DNA of 64,000 bases from RH-AL1 sp964244495 (GCA_964244495.1 CAXTIU010000007.1:62001-126000); one strand, 5' to 3'. Shown: positions 35,376 to 43,805, counted from the first letter of the stretch. Translations and numbers: made by a program. The notes: generated by a model from the sequence alone, not told the origin.

Positions 35376-36752
35376 CTACAAGTAGCTCGACGCGAGCGCC
35401 GGCTCCTCGTCGAGCGCATGGGCCATGAACTCGATCGCCTCGCGGAGGCGCTCGCGCGTCACCGGTCCGCCCAGGCAGACGCGCACGCTCTCGCCGGGGT
35501 CCCCCGACACCACGAAGGCGTCGCTCGTGACGACGCCGATGCGGGTGGAGCGCATGTGCCCGGCGAAAGCGGAGCGCGTCCACGGCTTCGGCAGCGGCAG
35601 CCAAAGGTTGAACGCCAGCGGATCGGCCTTGTAGCTGCCGGGCGGCAGGATGCCGGCCACGAGCGTCTGGCGGGCGGTCGTCTCGGCGCGGATGAAGCGC
35701 AGGAGCGTATCGGCCGTTCCATCCTCGATCCAGCGCGTCGCCAGCGCGACGGTGAGGGGCGAGGCCATCACGTTGGCGGCGCGCAGCGCCGCGGCGAACG
35801 GCCAGCCGGAGCGCGCGTCCGGCGCCACCACGTAGGCGGCGCGCAGGCCCGCCCCGATGCATTTGGCGAGGCCGGCGATGTGCCAGGTGATGTCCGGCGC
35901 GATGGCGGCGAGCGGGTGAACGCCGCCCTGGTTCGCTATGAAGCCGTAGGCGTCGTCCTCGATGATGGGCAGGCGGCACCGTCGCGCCACGGCGGTGATC
36001 GCCTCGCGGCGCTCTTCGGACAGGGTGATCGTCGTCGGGTTCTGCAGGGTCGGGTTGAGGTAGAGCGCCTTGGGCGCGAGCGTGGCGCAGGCCTCGGCCA
36101 GCGCGTCCGGCTCGATCCCCCCGTCGTCCATGGCGAGTCCGACGAGGTTCAATCCCATCTGCGCCGCGATCGAGCGCACGCCGGGGTAGGTGATGGCCTC
36201 GCTCAGCACCGTGTCGCCGGGCCGCGCCACCATCGACAGGATGCCGAGGATGGCGGCATGCGCGCCGGGGGTGACGAAGAGGCGCTCCTGCGACGGGACG
36301 AGGGCGCGCCGGCTCAGCCAGGCCGAGGCGGCGTCCTTGTCGGCGCGCGAGCCGCCGAACCCTTGGTAGCGCAGCAGCGCGACGAGGTCGCGGGACACCT
36401 CCGCGAACCCCTCCCGCATCCGATCGAGGAGCTCGGGATCGTTGGGTTCGGGCGGCAGGTTCATCGAAAGGTCGACCACCTCGGGAGCGGGGCCGCGTTC
36501 CAGGCGCCGCGCGCCGCGCACGTAAGTCCCCTGGCCGACGCGGGATTCGATCAAGCCGCGGCGCTGGGCCTCGACGTAGCCGCGCGCGACCGTCGTGAAG
36601 TCGAGCGCGAGTTTCGCCGCGAGCTTGCGCTGCGGAGGCAGGCGGTCACCGCCGTTCAGCCGACCCGCCTTGATGTCCGCGGCGATGAGGTCGGCGATCG
36701 CGAGATAGTGGGGACCGTTGCCGCGCGACAAGTCCGGGGTCCAATCGTTCAT
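35376..36752 (-). CDS. MocR-type GntR/aminotransferase transcriptional regulator
   Basis: 458 aa. An N-terminal GntR winged helix (HYLAIADLIAADIKAGRLNG, RLPPQRKLAAKLALDFTTVA, residues about 15-75) joins a fold-type I aminotransferase-like domain (QERLFVTPGAHAAILGILSM, ALYLNPTLQNPTT, IIEDDAYGF). The usual PLP-lysine region reads AGLAKCIGAGLRAAYV. MocR proteins bind PLP and commonly regulate a neighbouring gene on the opposite strand. Its start is 312 bases from the divergent Nit1C cluster, of which it is the most likely local regulator. ATG 36752; a much longer open frame upstream is antisense to the cluster and rejected. Confidence 0.87.
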   Translation of the reverse strand: MNDWTPDLSRGNGPHYLAIADLIAADIKAGRLNGGDRLPPQRKLAAKLALDFTTVARGYVEAQRRGLIESRVGQGTYVRGARRLERGPAPEVVDLSMNLPPEPNDPELLDRMREGFAEVSRDLVALLRYQGFGGSRADKDAASAWLSRRALVPSQERLFVTPGAHAAILGILSMVARPGDTVLSEAITYPGVRSIAAQMGLNLVGLAMDDGGIEPDALAEACATLAPKALYLNPTLQNPTTITLSEERREAITAVARRCRLPIIEDDAYGFIANQGGVHPLAAIAPDITWHIAGLAKCIGAGLRAAYVVAPDARSGWPFAAALRAANVMASPLTVALATRWIEDGTADTLLRFIRAETTARQTLVAGILPPGSYKADPLAFNLWLPLPKPWTRSAFAGHMRSTRIGVVTSDAFVVSGDPGESVRVCLGGPVTRERLREAIEFMAHALDEEPALASSYL

Positions 36753-36996
36753 CGTCTCAGCCACTCCGACGCGCCGCCGCAGCAAGAGTCGCTCCACCTG
36801 AATTGACGGGATCGTGAATGCATGAACTTGGTCGTTGGCTGTCCACGATCGGCCGTCGACACGCTTCGCCGTCTGCGTATTCCGCGGGCTTTCGCTCGTC
36901 GAATAGGCAAATTGCTCAGAGTCGCGGCGTCGCAATTGATGGTACGATTGAATGCACCAGAGGCGGCGCCGACCCGCCTTGCCGCTCCTTCGATGA

Positions 36997-37011
36997 TGGC
37001 ACACGCCTTGC
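36997..37011 (+). promoter_or_regulatory. Near-consensus sigma-54 promoter of the Nit1C cluster
   Basis: TGGCACACGCCTTGC matches the -24/-12 consensus TGGCAC-N5-TTGC, with GG and GC exactly 10 bases apart. Transcription would start near 37022, about 43 bases before the ATG of the first cluster gene. The remaining 36753-36996 stretch is a comparatively AT-rich divergent regulatory region. An enhancer-binding protein gene is not in the window; NtrC is the natural candidate. Confidence 0.72.
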
Positions 37012-37064
37012 CATCCACGGCGTGCCCCCGCGAGCGGCGGGCTGACCACCTCGAGGAGCGATCC

Positions 37065-37547
37065 ATGCCCGCCGTCACGATGCCAGCCCACAAGAAGGGC
37101 GATTTCCTGGTCGACTACGAAGACAAGAAGTTCGAGGACGTCAAAGCCGAACCCGGAGAAAAAGCGCTTATCACCTTCCACACCGTGGCGTTCGAGGGCT
37201 CGATCGGCCTCGTGAACCTGCTCCAGGCCACGCGCATCCTGCGCAAGGGCTTCGAGACCAGCGTCCTCCTCTACGGCCCGGGGGTCACGCTCGGCCTGCA
37301 GCGCGGTTTCCCGACCTTGGGGGACGAGGCGTTCCCCGGTCACCTGGCGATGAACAAGCAGATCGAGAAGTTCATGTCGGAGGGCGGCAAGGTGTACGCG
37401 TGTCGCTTCGCGCTGCAGGCCCTCTACGGCCACGGCGAGCCCTCGCTGATCCCCGGCATCACCCCGATCAGCCCGCTCGACGTGCTGGACCTGATCCTCC
37501 TGCATCGCAGGGCCAACGCGTTCATGCTCAACACGTGGACGCTGTGA
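37065..37547 (+). CDS. MSMEG_0572/Sll0783-family nitrogen starvation protein
   Basis: 160 aa with a DsrE-like alpha/beta fold. KALITFHTVAFEGSIGLVNL and the later GGKVYACRFALQALYGHGEP carry conserved family residues, and SPLDVLDLILLHRRANAF closes the domain. In Synechocystis the homolog Sll0783 is strongly induced by nitrogen starvation and needed for PHB accumulation; its chemistry is unknown. ATG 37065 follows GAGGAG with good spacing. It is the first gene of the cluster, behind the sigma-54 promoter. The stop codon sits inside a 15-bp tandem repeat. Confidence 0.88.
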   Translation: MPAVTMPAHKKGDFLVDYEDKKFEDVKAEPGEKALITFHTVAFEGSIGLVNLLQATRILRKGFETSVLLYGPGVTLGLQRGFPTLGDEAFPGHLAMNKQIEKFMSEGGKVYACRFALQALYGHGEPSLIPGITPISPLDVLDLILLHRRANAFMLNTWTL

Positions 37548-37574
37548 GCTTGGACGCTGTGAGCTTGGACGCTG
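37536..37574. repeat. 15-bp tandem repeat spanning a stop codon
   Basis: Units at 37536-37550 and 37551-37565, then a 9-base partial unit. The unit is TGGACGCTGTGAGCT. The stop of the Sll0783-like gene (37545-37547) lies in the first unit, so the last codons and stop were duplicated downstream. Confidence 0.85.
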
Positions 37575-37685
37575 CGATCGCGTCCATCCCTTGACGAAAC
37601 AGGCGCCCGGTCGAGCTTGACGCTTGAGCGGACCCGCTGCACGGGGCTCGGGCGGGCCGCCGCGCGGATCTGGAAAGGCTGAGGC

Positions 37686-38777
37686 ATGGAGAAACGGATC
37701 GTTCGGGTCGCCGCCGTTCAGATCGCCCCGGTCCTCGACCGACCGGGCGGTACGCTTGAGAAGGTGCTGCGGGCGATCGACGAGGCGGCCGCGCGAGGCG
37801 TCCGCTTCGCCGTTTTCCCGGAAACAGTGCTGCCGTATTATCCCTACTTCTCGTTCGTCCAGGCTCCCGTCGCCCAAAGCCAGGCCCACCTCCGCCTCTA
37901 CGATGAGGCGATCGGCGTTCCCGGCCCGGTCACGCAGGCACTCGGCGCGGCCGCCAAGCGACACGCGATGGTCCTCGTCGTGGGCGTCAACGAACGTGAC
38001 GGCGGCACGCTCTACAACGCCCAGCTCGTGTTCGACGCCGACGGCACGCTCGCGCTGAAGCGCCGCAAGATCACGCCGACCTTTCACGAACGGATGGTCT
38101 GGGGCCAGGGCGACGGGGCCGGCCTGAAGGTCGTCGATACCGCCGTCGGGCGCGTCGGCGCCTTGGCCTGCTGGGAGCATTACAACCCGCTCGCCCGCTA
38201 CACCCTGATGGCGCAGGGCGAGGAGATCCACGCCGCGCAGTTCCCGGGATCGCTGGTCGGCCAGATCTTCGCCGATCAGATGGAAGTGACGATCCGTCAT
38301 CACGCGCTGGAGTCCGGATGCTTCGTCGTCAACGCGACCGGTTGGCTCAGCGACGAGCAGATCGCCGGCATCACGCCCGACGTGGCGCTGCGGAAGGGCC
38401 TGCGCGGGGGCAACTGCACGGCGATCGTGACGCCGGAAGGACGCCACCTCGTGCCGCCGATGACGCAGGGCGAGGGCATGCTCGTCGCCGATTGCCACAT
38501 GGCGCTGATCACCAAGCGCAAGCGGATGATGGACTCCGCCGGCCACTACGCGCGGCCGGAGATCCTGCAGCTCCACCACGATGTCAGCCCGAACAACGGC
38601 TTGGTCCAATACGTGCGGGTGCCGCCGTCGAGCGGTCGCGAGGCGTTCGCCGTGCAGGATCAGCCCCCGCGGCCTCAACCGCCGGACGCCGGCAACAGCG
38701 AGACGGACGATGATGACGGAACTCCCGACGGAACGGCTGATCAACGAGTTGCAGTCCTTCGGAGTGCGGCTGGCTGA
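37686..38777 (+). CDS. nit1: Nit1-type nitrilase (Sll0784-like)
   Basis: 363 aa, nitrilase superfamily, cleaving a nitrile to the acid and ammonia. The catalytic triad is visible as Glu46 (FPETVLP), Lys128 (KRRKITP) and Cys162 (ACWEH). YYPYFSF after the Glu and VVNATGWLSDEQ are typical of the Nit1 subgroup. ATG 37686 follows an AAGGCTG-like site. The last 68 bases overlap the radical SAM gene, and the C-terminal tail of about 40 residues is Asp/Pro-rich and probably unstructured. In cyanide-assimilating pseudomonads this nitrilase cluster (Nit1C) is needed for growth on cyanide. Confidence 0.9.
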   Translation: MEKRIVRVAAVQIAPVLDRPGGTLEKVLRAIDEAAARGVRFAVFPETVLPYYPYFSFVQAPVAQSQAHLRLYDEAIGVPGPVTQALGAAAKRHAMVLVVGVNERDGGTLYNAQLVFDADGTLALKRRKITPTFHERMVWGQGDGAGLKVVDTAVGRVGALACWEHYNPLARYTLMAQGEEIHAAQFPGSLVGQIFADQMEVTIRHHALESGCFVVNATGWLSDEQIAGITPDVALRKGLRGGNCTAIVTPEGRHLVPPMTQGEGMLVADCHMALITKRKRMMDSAGHYARPEILQLHHDVSPNNGLVQYVRVPPSSGREAFAVQDQPPRPQPPDAGNSETDDDDGTPDGTADQRVAVLRSAAG

Positions 38778-39906
38778 CGGCAGGCAGGGGGCGCAAAGCC
38801 GGCGCGGCGGCGCCGGCCCCTCGGATCACAAGGCGGTGACGATCGACGGCCGCACGGTGATGGTGCCGATCCACACGGCCTGCGCCCTCGACTCGCCCTA
38901 CAAAGCCGGCAAGCCGGACGCGCGAGGGTTCAGCGTCATCGAGCGGGACGGCGCCGTCGTCGGCCGCCTGTCGTTCCCGGCGCAGCCGCGTTTCGCGGCG
39001 CTGCAGACCTTCGATGGCATTCCCTATTCCAAGATCGCGGTGCTGCACGCCAAGGACGTGCTGGCGACGACGGTGCTGCAAACCTGCATCCGCTACCAGA
39101 GCCGCGCCAAGACGTGCCAGTTCTGCGCGATCGGCCAGTCGCTCGCCGCCGGTCGCACGATCGCGCACAAAACGCCCGAGCAGCTCGCCGAGGTCGCCCG
39201 CGCGGCAGTGCTGCTCGACGGCGTCAAGCACATGGTCCTGACAACCGGTACGCCGAACGCCACCGATCGCGGCGCCGCCGTGCTGTGCGAGAGCGCCTTC
39301 GCGATCAAGGCCTCCGTCGACCTGCCGATCCAGGCGCAGTGCGAACCGCCCGACTCCGACCGCTGGTTCGAGCGGATGCGGGCATCGGGCATCGACACGC
39401 TCGGCATGCACATCGAGGCGGTGACCCCCGCCGTGCGCGAGCGGATCATGCCGGGCAAGGCGAGCGTGCCGCTGGAGCGCTACATGAAGGCCTTCGAGGC
39501 GGCGGTACCGGTGTTCGGCCGCGGCCAGGTGTCGACCTACATCCTCGCCGGCCTCGGCGACACGCCCGAGGCGATCCTCGCCATGGCGGCGGAACTGGTC
39601 GCGCGCGGCGTCTACCCGTTCGTGGTGCCCTTCGTGCCGATCTCCGGGACGCCGCTGGAGGACCATCCGACGCCCTCCCCCGCCTTCATGCACGCCATCC
39701 TGTCACCGCTCGCCGGGATGCTGAGGGCGGCCGGGATGGGATCCGACACGATCAAGGCCGGTTGCGGCAGGTGCGGCGCCTGCTCCGCCCTCTCGACCTA
39801 CGAGGACGCCGACCGATCCGAGGGCGTGGCGGCACGCGAGGCATCGACGCCGGCGTGGACGCGGCCCGTTGCCGCCGACCATCTCCTCGAAGGGGTAAGG
39901 GGGTGA
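38710..39906 (+). CDS. MSMEG_0568-family radical SAM protein
   Basis: 398 aa. The expected radical SAM cysteines appear as Cys126, Cys136 and Cys139 (CIRYQSRAKTCQFCAIG), a C-X9-C-X2-C spacing instead of the standard C-X3-C-X2-C. SYPMETRICAL TIM-barrel features follow: LTTGTPNATDRG (GGE-like region), QAQCEPPDSDRW, GMHIEAVTPAVRERIMPGKA and STYILAGLGDTPEAI. A C-terminal GCGRCGACSAL may hold another cluster or metal. Substrate unknown. The start is ATG 38710 or 38713, 68 bases inside the nitrilase gene; the stop overlaps the GNAT start (GTGA). Confidence 0.88.
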   Translation: MMTELPTERLINELQSFGVRLADGRQGAQSRRGGAGPSDHKAVTIDGRTVMVPIHTACALDSPYKAGKPDARGFSVIERDGAVVGRLSFPAQPRFAALQTFDGIPYSKIAVLHAKDVLATTVLQTCIRYQSRAKTCQFCAIGQSLAAGRTIAHKTPEQLAEVARAAVLLDGVKHMVLTTGTPNATDRGAAVLCESAFAIKASVDLPIQAQCEPPDSDRWFERMRASGIDTLGMHIEAVTPAVRERIMPGKASVPLERYMKAFEAAVPVFGRGQVSTYILAGLGDTPEAILAMAAELVARGVYPFVVPFVPISGTPLEDHPTPSPAFMHAILSPLAGMLRAAGMGSDTIKAGCGRCGACSALSTYEDADRSEGVAAREASTPAWTRPVAADHLLEGVRG

Positions 39907-40463
39907 TCGCCGACGCCTTCGACCCCTTCGCGGCCTGCCACTTCCGCTTGAAGTCCGCCGAGGAGGAATGGGAACGGGCCGGCGCCGCCGCGCTCCGCGC
40001 CCGCGTTTTCTGCGACGAGCAGCGGGTTTTCCAGGGTCATGACCGCGACGCGATCGACGACGAGGCGATCCACTTCGTGGCGCTGTCGACGATGGCTGTG
40101 CTCGCCGACGAGGTGGTCGGCACCGTGCGCATCCACCGGGGCGAACCCGGCCTCTGGACCGGCTCGCGCCTCGCGGTCGACCGCCGCTACCGCCGCGTCG
40201 GGGCGCTCGGCACCGCCCTTATCCGGCTCGCGGTGGGCACCGCCAACGCGCTCGGTTGCCGGCGCTTCACCGCCCACGTCCAGGCGCAGAACGAGCTGCT
40301 GTTCCGCCACTTGCACTGGCGCAGGATCGCGGCGGCCGAGCTGCATGGCCGGCCGCACGTCCTGATGGAGGCGGACCTCGCCGCCTACCCGCCGCTCCCC
40401 GACGCGCTCGGGGGTTTCCACGCGCTGGCCGCGGCGCCGCCGCCCGGGAGCGCGGCGGCGTGA
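39903..40463 (+). CDS. MSMEG_0567/Sll0786-family GNAT acetyltransferase
   Basis: 186 aa, GNAT fold. CHFRLKSAEEEWERAGAAAL and RVFCDEQRVF mark the subgroup's N-terminus, LAVDRRYRRVGALGTALIRL is the acetyl-CoA loop, and FTAHVQAQNELLFRHLHWRR the C-terminal strand-helix. GTG 39903 overlaps the radical SAM stop, and the end overlaps the AIR-synthase-like start (GTGA), so these genes are translated as a chain. The acceptor is unknown; within Nit1C it may modify an intermediate made by the radical SAM enzyme. Confidence 0.87.
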   Translation: MIADAFDPFAACHFRLKSAEEEWERAGAAALRARVFCDEQRVFQGHDRDAIDDEAIHFVALSTMAVLADEVVGTVRIHRGEPGLWTGSRLAVDRRYRRVGALGTALIRLAVGTANALGCRRFTAHVQAQNELLFRHLHWRRIAAAELHGRPHVLMEADLAAYPPLPDALGGFHALAAAPPPGSAAA

Positions 40464-41440
40464 CGGGCGACGGTTCGCTCGGCGCCCTCGCCGCCGCCGT
40501 GCTGGCCGGGCGCGGCATGGCGCACAAGGCCGACATCGCCGGTGCCATCGGCACCCTCGGACTCGGCCGGCACCCCGGAGACGAGGAACAGGCGGTCCGC
40601 GTCGGCGACGATTGCGCCGCCATCCCCGACGGCGACGGCTGGCTGCTGTTCGCCATCGAGGGCTTCGTCAACGACTTCGTGGAGGCCGACCCGCGCTTCG
40701 CCGGCTTCTGCGGGATCATGGTCAACCTGAGCGACGTGGCCGCGATGGGCGGGCGCCCGCTCGCCGTCGTCGACGCGGTCTGGGCACGCGACGCCGCCGC
40801 CTCGGACCCCGTGCTCGCCGGGCTGCGCGAGGCGGCGGCGGTCTACGGCGTGCCCATCGTCGGCGGCCACACCAACCATCGCGCCGAGCGCGGGCAACTC
40901 GCGGTCGCCGTGCTCGGCCGGGCCAAGCGCCTGATCACCAGCTTCGACGCCATCCCCGGCGACGTGCTGGTGGCCGCCATCGACCTGCGCGGCGGCTTCC
41001 GCGAGCCGCACCTCTACTGGGACGCGGCGACGGGTGCCCCGGCGGCCCGGCTGCGCGGCGATCTCGACATCCTGCCCGGCCTGGCGGAGGATGAGCTCGT
41101 CACCGCCGGCAAGGACGTCAGCATGGCCGGGCTCGTCGGCACGGCGGCGATGCTGCTCGAGTCGTCGGGATGCGGCGGACGGATCGACGTCGACGCCGTG
41201 CCCTGCCCACCCGACGTCGACCTCGCCCGTTTCCTCCTCGCTTTCCCGTCCTACGGCTTCTTGCTCGCCGTTCGTCCGGACGCGGTCAAGGCGGTGGTCG
41301 CGCGCTTCGCCACTCGCTCGATCGCCTGCGCGGCGGTCGGCGACGTCGAGGCCACCCGCAAGCTCCGGCTGCGGCGCGATGGGGACGAGGTCGAGATCTG
41401 GGATTTCGGGCGACCGTTCATCGGCGCGGGCCGGAGATAA
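40460..41440 (+). CDS. Sll0787-family AIR synthase-like protein
   Basis: 326 aa, related to PurM/ThiL/SelD ATP-binding enzymes. The N-terminal ATPase-like half has VGDDCAAIPDGDGWLLFAIE and GIMVNLSDVAAMGGRPLAVV (metal-binding Asp residues); PIVGGHTNHRAERGQLAVAV follows, and the C-terminal half has AGKDVSMAGLVGTAAMLLES. This suggests ATP-dependent phosphorylation or activation of a small molecule; the substrate is unknown. GTG 40460 overlaps the preceding TGA. Always found with the nitrilase in Nit1C clusters. Confidence 0.87.
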   Translation: MTGDGSLGALAAAVLAGRGMAHKADIAGAIGTLGLGRHPGDEEQAVRVGDDCAAIPDGDGWLLFAIEGFVNDFVEADPRFAGFCGIMVNLSDVAAMGGRPLAVVDAVWARDAAASDPVLAGLREAAAVYGVPIVGGHTNHRAERGQLAVAVLGRAKRLITSFDAIPGDVLVAAIDLRGGFREPHLYWDAATGAPAARLRGDLDILPGLAEDELVTAGKDVSMAGLVGTAAMLLESSGCGGRIDVDAVPCPPDVDLARFLLAFPSYGFLLAVRPDAVKAVVARFATRSIACAAVGDVEATRKLRLRRDGDEVEIWDFGRPFIGAGRR

Positions 41441-41452
41441 GGAAACCGTTTG

Positions 41453-41743
41453 ATGCCGGAAGTTCGTTTCACCGTGCGCTGGCCGGACGGGCAGGTCGAA
41501 ACCTGCTACTCGCCCTCGACGATCATCAAGGACTACCTGAGGGTCGGCACCAGTTATCCTATGCCCGAGTTCCTCGCGCGGTGCCGCGACGGGCTGCACG
41601 CCGCCAGCGACCGCGTCCGCGCGCTCTACGGGTCCGGCTGTTCGCTCGCGATGGGACAGCTGGCCACCATCGAGGCCGTCGCCGCGCGGCAGGAACAGGC
41701 CGCGCCGGTGACGGTCGAGGCCTTCGACAGCCGCGCCAATTAG
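41453..41743 (+). CDS. MSMEG_0570-family nitrogen starvation protein
   Basis: 96 aa, small soluble protein. PEVRFTVRWPDGQVETCYSP, IIKDYLRVGTSYPMPEFLAR and GSGCSLAMGQLATIE are the hallmark segments. Function is unknown; it is known only from Nit1C-type clusters. ATG 41453 follows AAGGAAA; the TTG one codon earlier is a weaker choice. It sits 12 bases after the AIR-synthase-like gene and 10 before the flavin oxidoreductase. Confidence 0.87.
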   Translation: MPEVRFTVRWPDGQVETCYSPSTIIKDYLRVGTSYPMPEFLARCRDGLHAASDRVRALYGSGCSLAMGQLATIEAVAARQEQAAPVTVEAFDSRAN

Positions 41744-41753
41744 GAACCGAGCC

Positions 41754-43082
41754 ATGGACGAGATCACCGCCGCGAACGTCGACGGCGGGACGGCGAAGCG
41801 CCCCGACACCTCCGACAGGGGACACGTCCCCGTCGTCGTGGTGGGCGGCGGCCAGGCGGGGCTGTCGGTCAGCTACTACCTCAAGCGGCGCGGCATCGGC
41901 CACGTTGTGCTGGAGAAGCACCGGATCGGCCACGCTTGGCGGGCGGATCGCTGGGACAGCTTCTGTCTTGTGACGCCGAACTGGCAATGCACCCTGCCCG
42001 GCTATCCCTACGCCGGTGACGACCCCGACGGCTACATGCTCAAGAACGAGATCGTCGCCTACATCGAGGGCTTCGCGCGAATGGTCGATCCGCCGATCCA
42101 CGAGGGGGTGAGCGTCGAGGGGGTGTCGCGTGACGCGGACGGGCGGTTCCGCATACGCTCGACGATGGGCGAATGGACCGCCGACAACGTCGTGATGGCG
42201 ATCTCCGGCTACCACGTGCCGGCGATCCCGCGCCTCAGTGAACGCCTGCCGCCCGACCTGTGCCAGATCCATTCCCGCGATTACAAGAACCCCGCGCAGC
42301 TCCCCGCCGGCGACGTCCTGATCGTCGGCACCGGCCAGTCCGGCTGCCAGATCGCCGAGGACCTGCACCTCGCCGGCCGCACCGTGCACCTCGCCGTCGG
42401 GGAAGCGCCGCGCTCGCCCCGCCTGTACCGGGGCAAGGACACGATCCGCTGGCTCGACGAGATGGGGTACTACGAGACGACCACCGACACGCACCCGCTC
42501 GGTGTCGCCGTGCGGAAGAAGGCCAACCACTACTTCACCGGGCGCGACGGCGGTCACGAGATCGACCTCCGGCGGTTCGCCGTCGAGGGCATGAGGCTCT
42601 ACGGCCGGCTGGACAAGGTCGACGGGGCCATCGTGACGTTCGCCGACGACCTCGCGGCTAACCTCGACGGCGCCGACAAGGTCTACCTGCGTATCCGCAA
42701 GATGATCGACGACTACATCGCCAGGGCCGGCATCGACGCGCCGACGGCACCCCCCTACGTGCCGCCATGGCAGGTGGGCAAGCCCCGCTCGCGTCTCGAC
42801 CTGGCGGCGTCGAACGTCGGGGCGGTGGTCTGGTCGACCGGGTTCCGCGCCGACTTCTCGATGGTCGACGTGCCCGTCTTCGACGGATCGGGCTATCCCG
42901 GCCATCATCGCGGCGTCACGGGCGTGCCAGGCCTGTATTTCCTGGGCCTCGGCTGGCTTTGGACCTGGGGCTCGGGCCGCTTCTCCGGCATCGCGGAAGA
43001 CGCGAACCACGTCGTGGAGGCGATCGGAACCCGCTTCTGGAGTGCCGACCTGTCGGGCGCACCGAAGCAGAAGGTGGCCTGA
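41754..43082 (+). CDS. MSMEG_0569-family flavin-dependent oxidoreductase
   Basis: 442 aa, flavin monooxygenase-like. The FAD site VVVVGGGQAGLSVSYYLKRR begins near residue 27 and the NADPH site VLIVGTGQSGCQIAEDLHLA near residue 188. WDSFCLVTPNWQ and a C-terminal GLGWLWTWGSGRFSGIAED complete the pattern. Similar enzymes oxygenate nitrogen or ketone substrates; in Nit1C it may supply an oxidised intermediate. ATG 41754. It is the last cluster gene; the next gene (a GNAT of another family) is 75 bases on and not part of known Nit1C sets. Confidence 0.88.
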   Translation: MDEITAANVDGGTAKRPDTSDRGHVPVVVVGGGQAGLSVSYYLKRRGIGHVVLEKHRIGHAWRADRWDSFCLVTPNWQCTLPGYPYAGDDPDGYMLKNEIVAYIEGFARMVDPPIHEGVSVEGVSRDADGRFRIRSTMGEWTADNVVMAISGYHVPAIPRLSERLPPDLCQIHSRDYKNPAQLPAGDVLIVGTGQSGCQIAEDLHLAGRTVHLAVGEAPRSPRLYRGKDTIRWLDEMGYYETTTDTHPLGVAVRKKANHYFTGRDGGHEIDLRRFAVEGMRLYGRLDKVDGAIVTFADDLAANLDGADKVYLRIRKMIDDYIARAGIDAPTAPPYVPPWQVGKPRSRLDLAASNVGAVVWSTGFRADFSMVDVPVFDGSGYPGHHRGVTGVPGLYFLGLGWLWTWGSGRFSGIAEDANHVVEAIGTRFWSADLSGAPKQKVA

Positions 43083-43157
43083 TGCCTCGACCAAGCCGGC
43101 GTCGCCGCCATCCTACGACGTGACCGCCGTTGTTCCGCGCTTGCGAGGTGCCTCGCT

Positions 43158-43766
43158 TTGACTGAGACTCCATCGAAGACGTTGGCCCCCGTCACCTTGA
43201 CGGGTCGCCACGTCGAACTCGTTCCTTTGTCGGCCGAGCATCGCGACGGGCTGGTCGACGCCGTCCGCGACGGCGAACTCTGGCGCTTGTGGTACACCGC
43301 CGTCCCCGAGCCGGGCGAGATGGGCAACGAGATCGCCCGCCGGCTCCGCCTCAAGGATGAGGGCGCGATGCTGCCCTTCACGGTACTCGACGCCCCGAAC
43401 GGTCGCGTGGCGGGCATGACCACCTACATGAACATCGATCGCAGCGGTCCCCGCGTCGAGATCGGCTCGACCTGGTACGCGCGCCGCGTGCAGCGGGGCG
43501 CCCTCAACACGGAAGCGAAGCTGCTCCTGCTCGCCCACGCCTTCGAGACGCTGGGCTGCCTCGCGGTCGAGTTGCGGACCCACGTCCTCAACCATCAAAG
43601 CCGGCGCGCCATCGAGCGGCTCGGGGCCAAGCTCGACGGCATCCTGCGGAGCCACCAGCGCGCGAAGGACGGCTCCGTTCGCGACACCTGCGTCTACAGC
43701 ATCATTCCTTTGGAATGGCCGGCCGTACGATCGCACCTGACCTGGCAGCTCGAACGGCCTCGCTGA
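43158..43766 (+). CDS. GNAT acetyltransferase, RimJ/RimL-like
   Basis: 202 aa, a GNAT of the protein N-acetyltransferase/RimJ type. LTGRHVELVPLSAEHRDGLV opens the fold, STWYARRVQRGALNTEAKLL takes the place of the CoA loop, and VELRTHVLNHQSRRAIERLG with AKLDGILR is the C-terminal signature. The TTG at 43158 follows GAGGTG. The acceptor could be a small amine or a protein N-terminus. It converges on rpoD with a shared hairpin between the stops. Confidence 0.82.
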   Translation: MTETPSKTLAPVTLTGRHVELVPLSAEHRDGLVDAVRDGELWRLWYTAVPEPGEMGNEIARRLRLKDEGAMLPFTVLDAPNGRVAGMTTYMNIDRSGPRVEIGSTWYARRVQRGALNTEAKLLLLAHAFETLGCLAVELRTHVLNHQSRRAIERLGAKLDGILRSHQRAKDGSVRDTCVYSIIPLEWPAVRSHLTWQLERPR

Positions 43767-43805
43767 CGCCCCAGCCCTCGCGGATGCCGCCGGGCGAGGG
43801 CGGCG

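Noticed and set aside
36753..38744. Very long minus-strand open frame extending the MocR gene upstream to 38744
   Set aside because: The extension is antisense to two Nit1C genes with clear homology, and MocR homology begins at the ATG at 36752.
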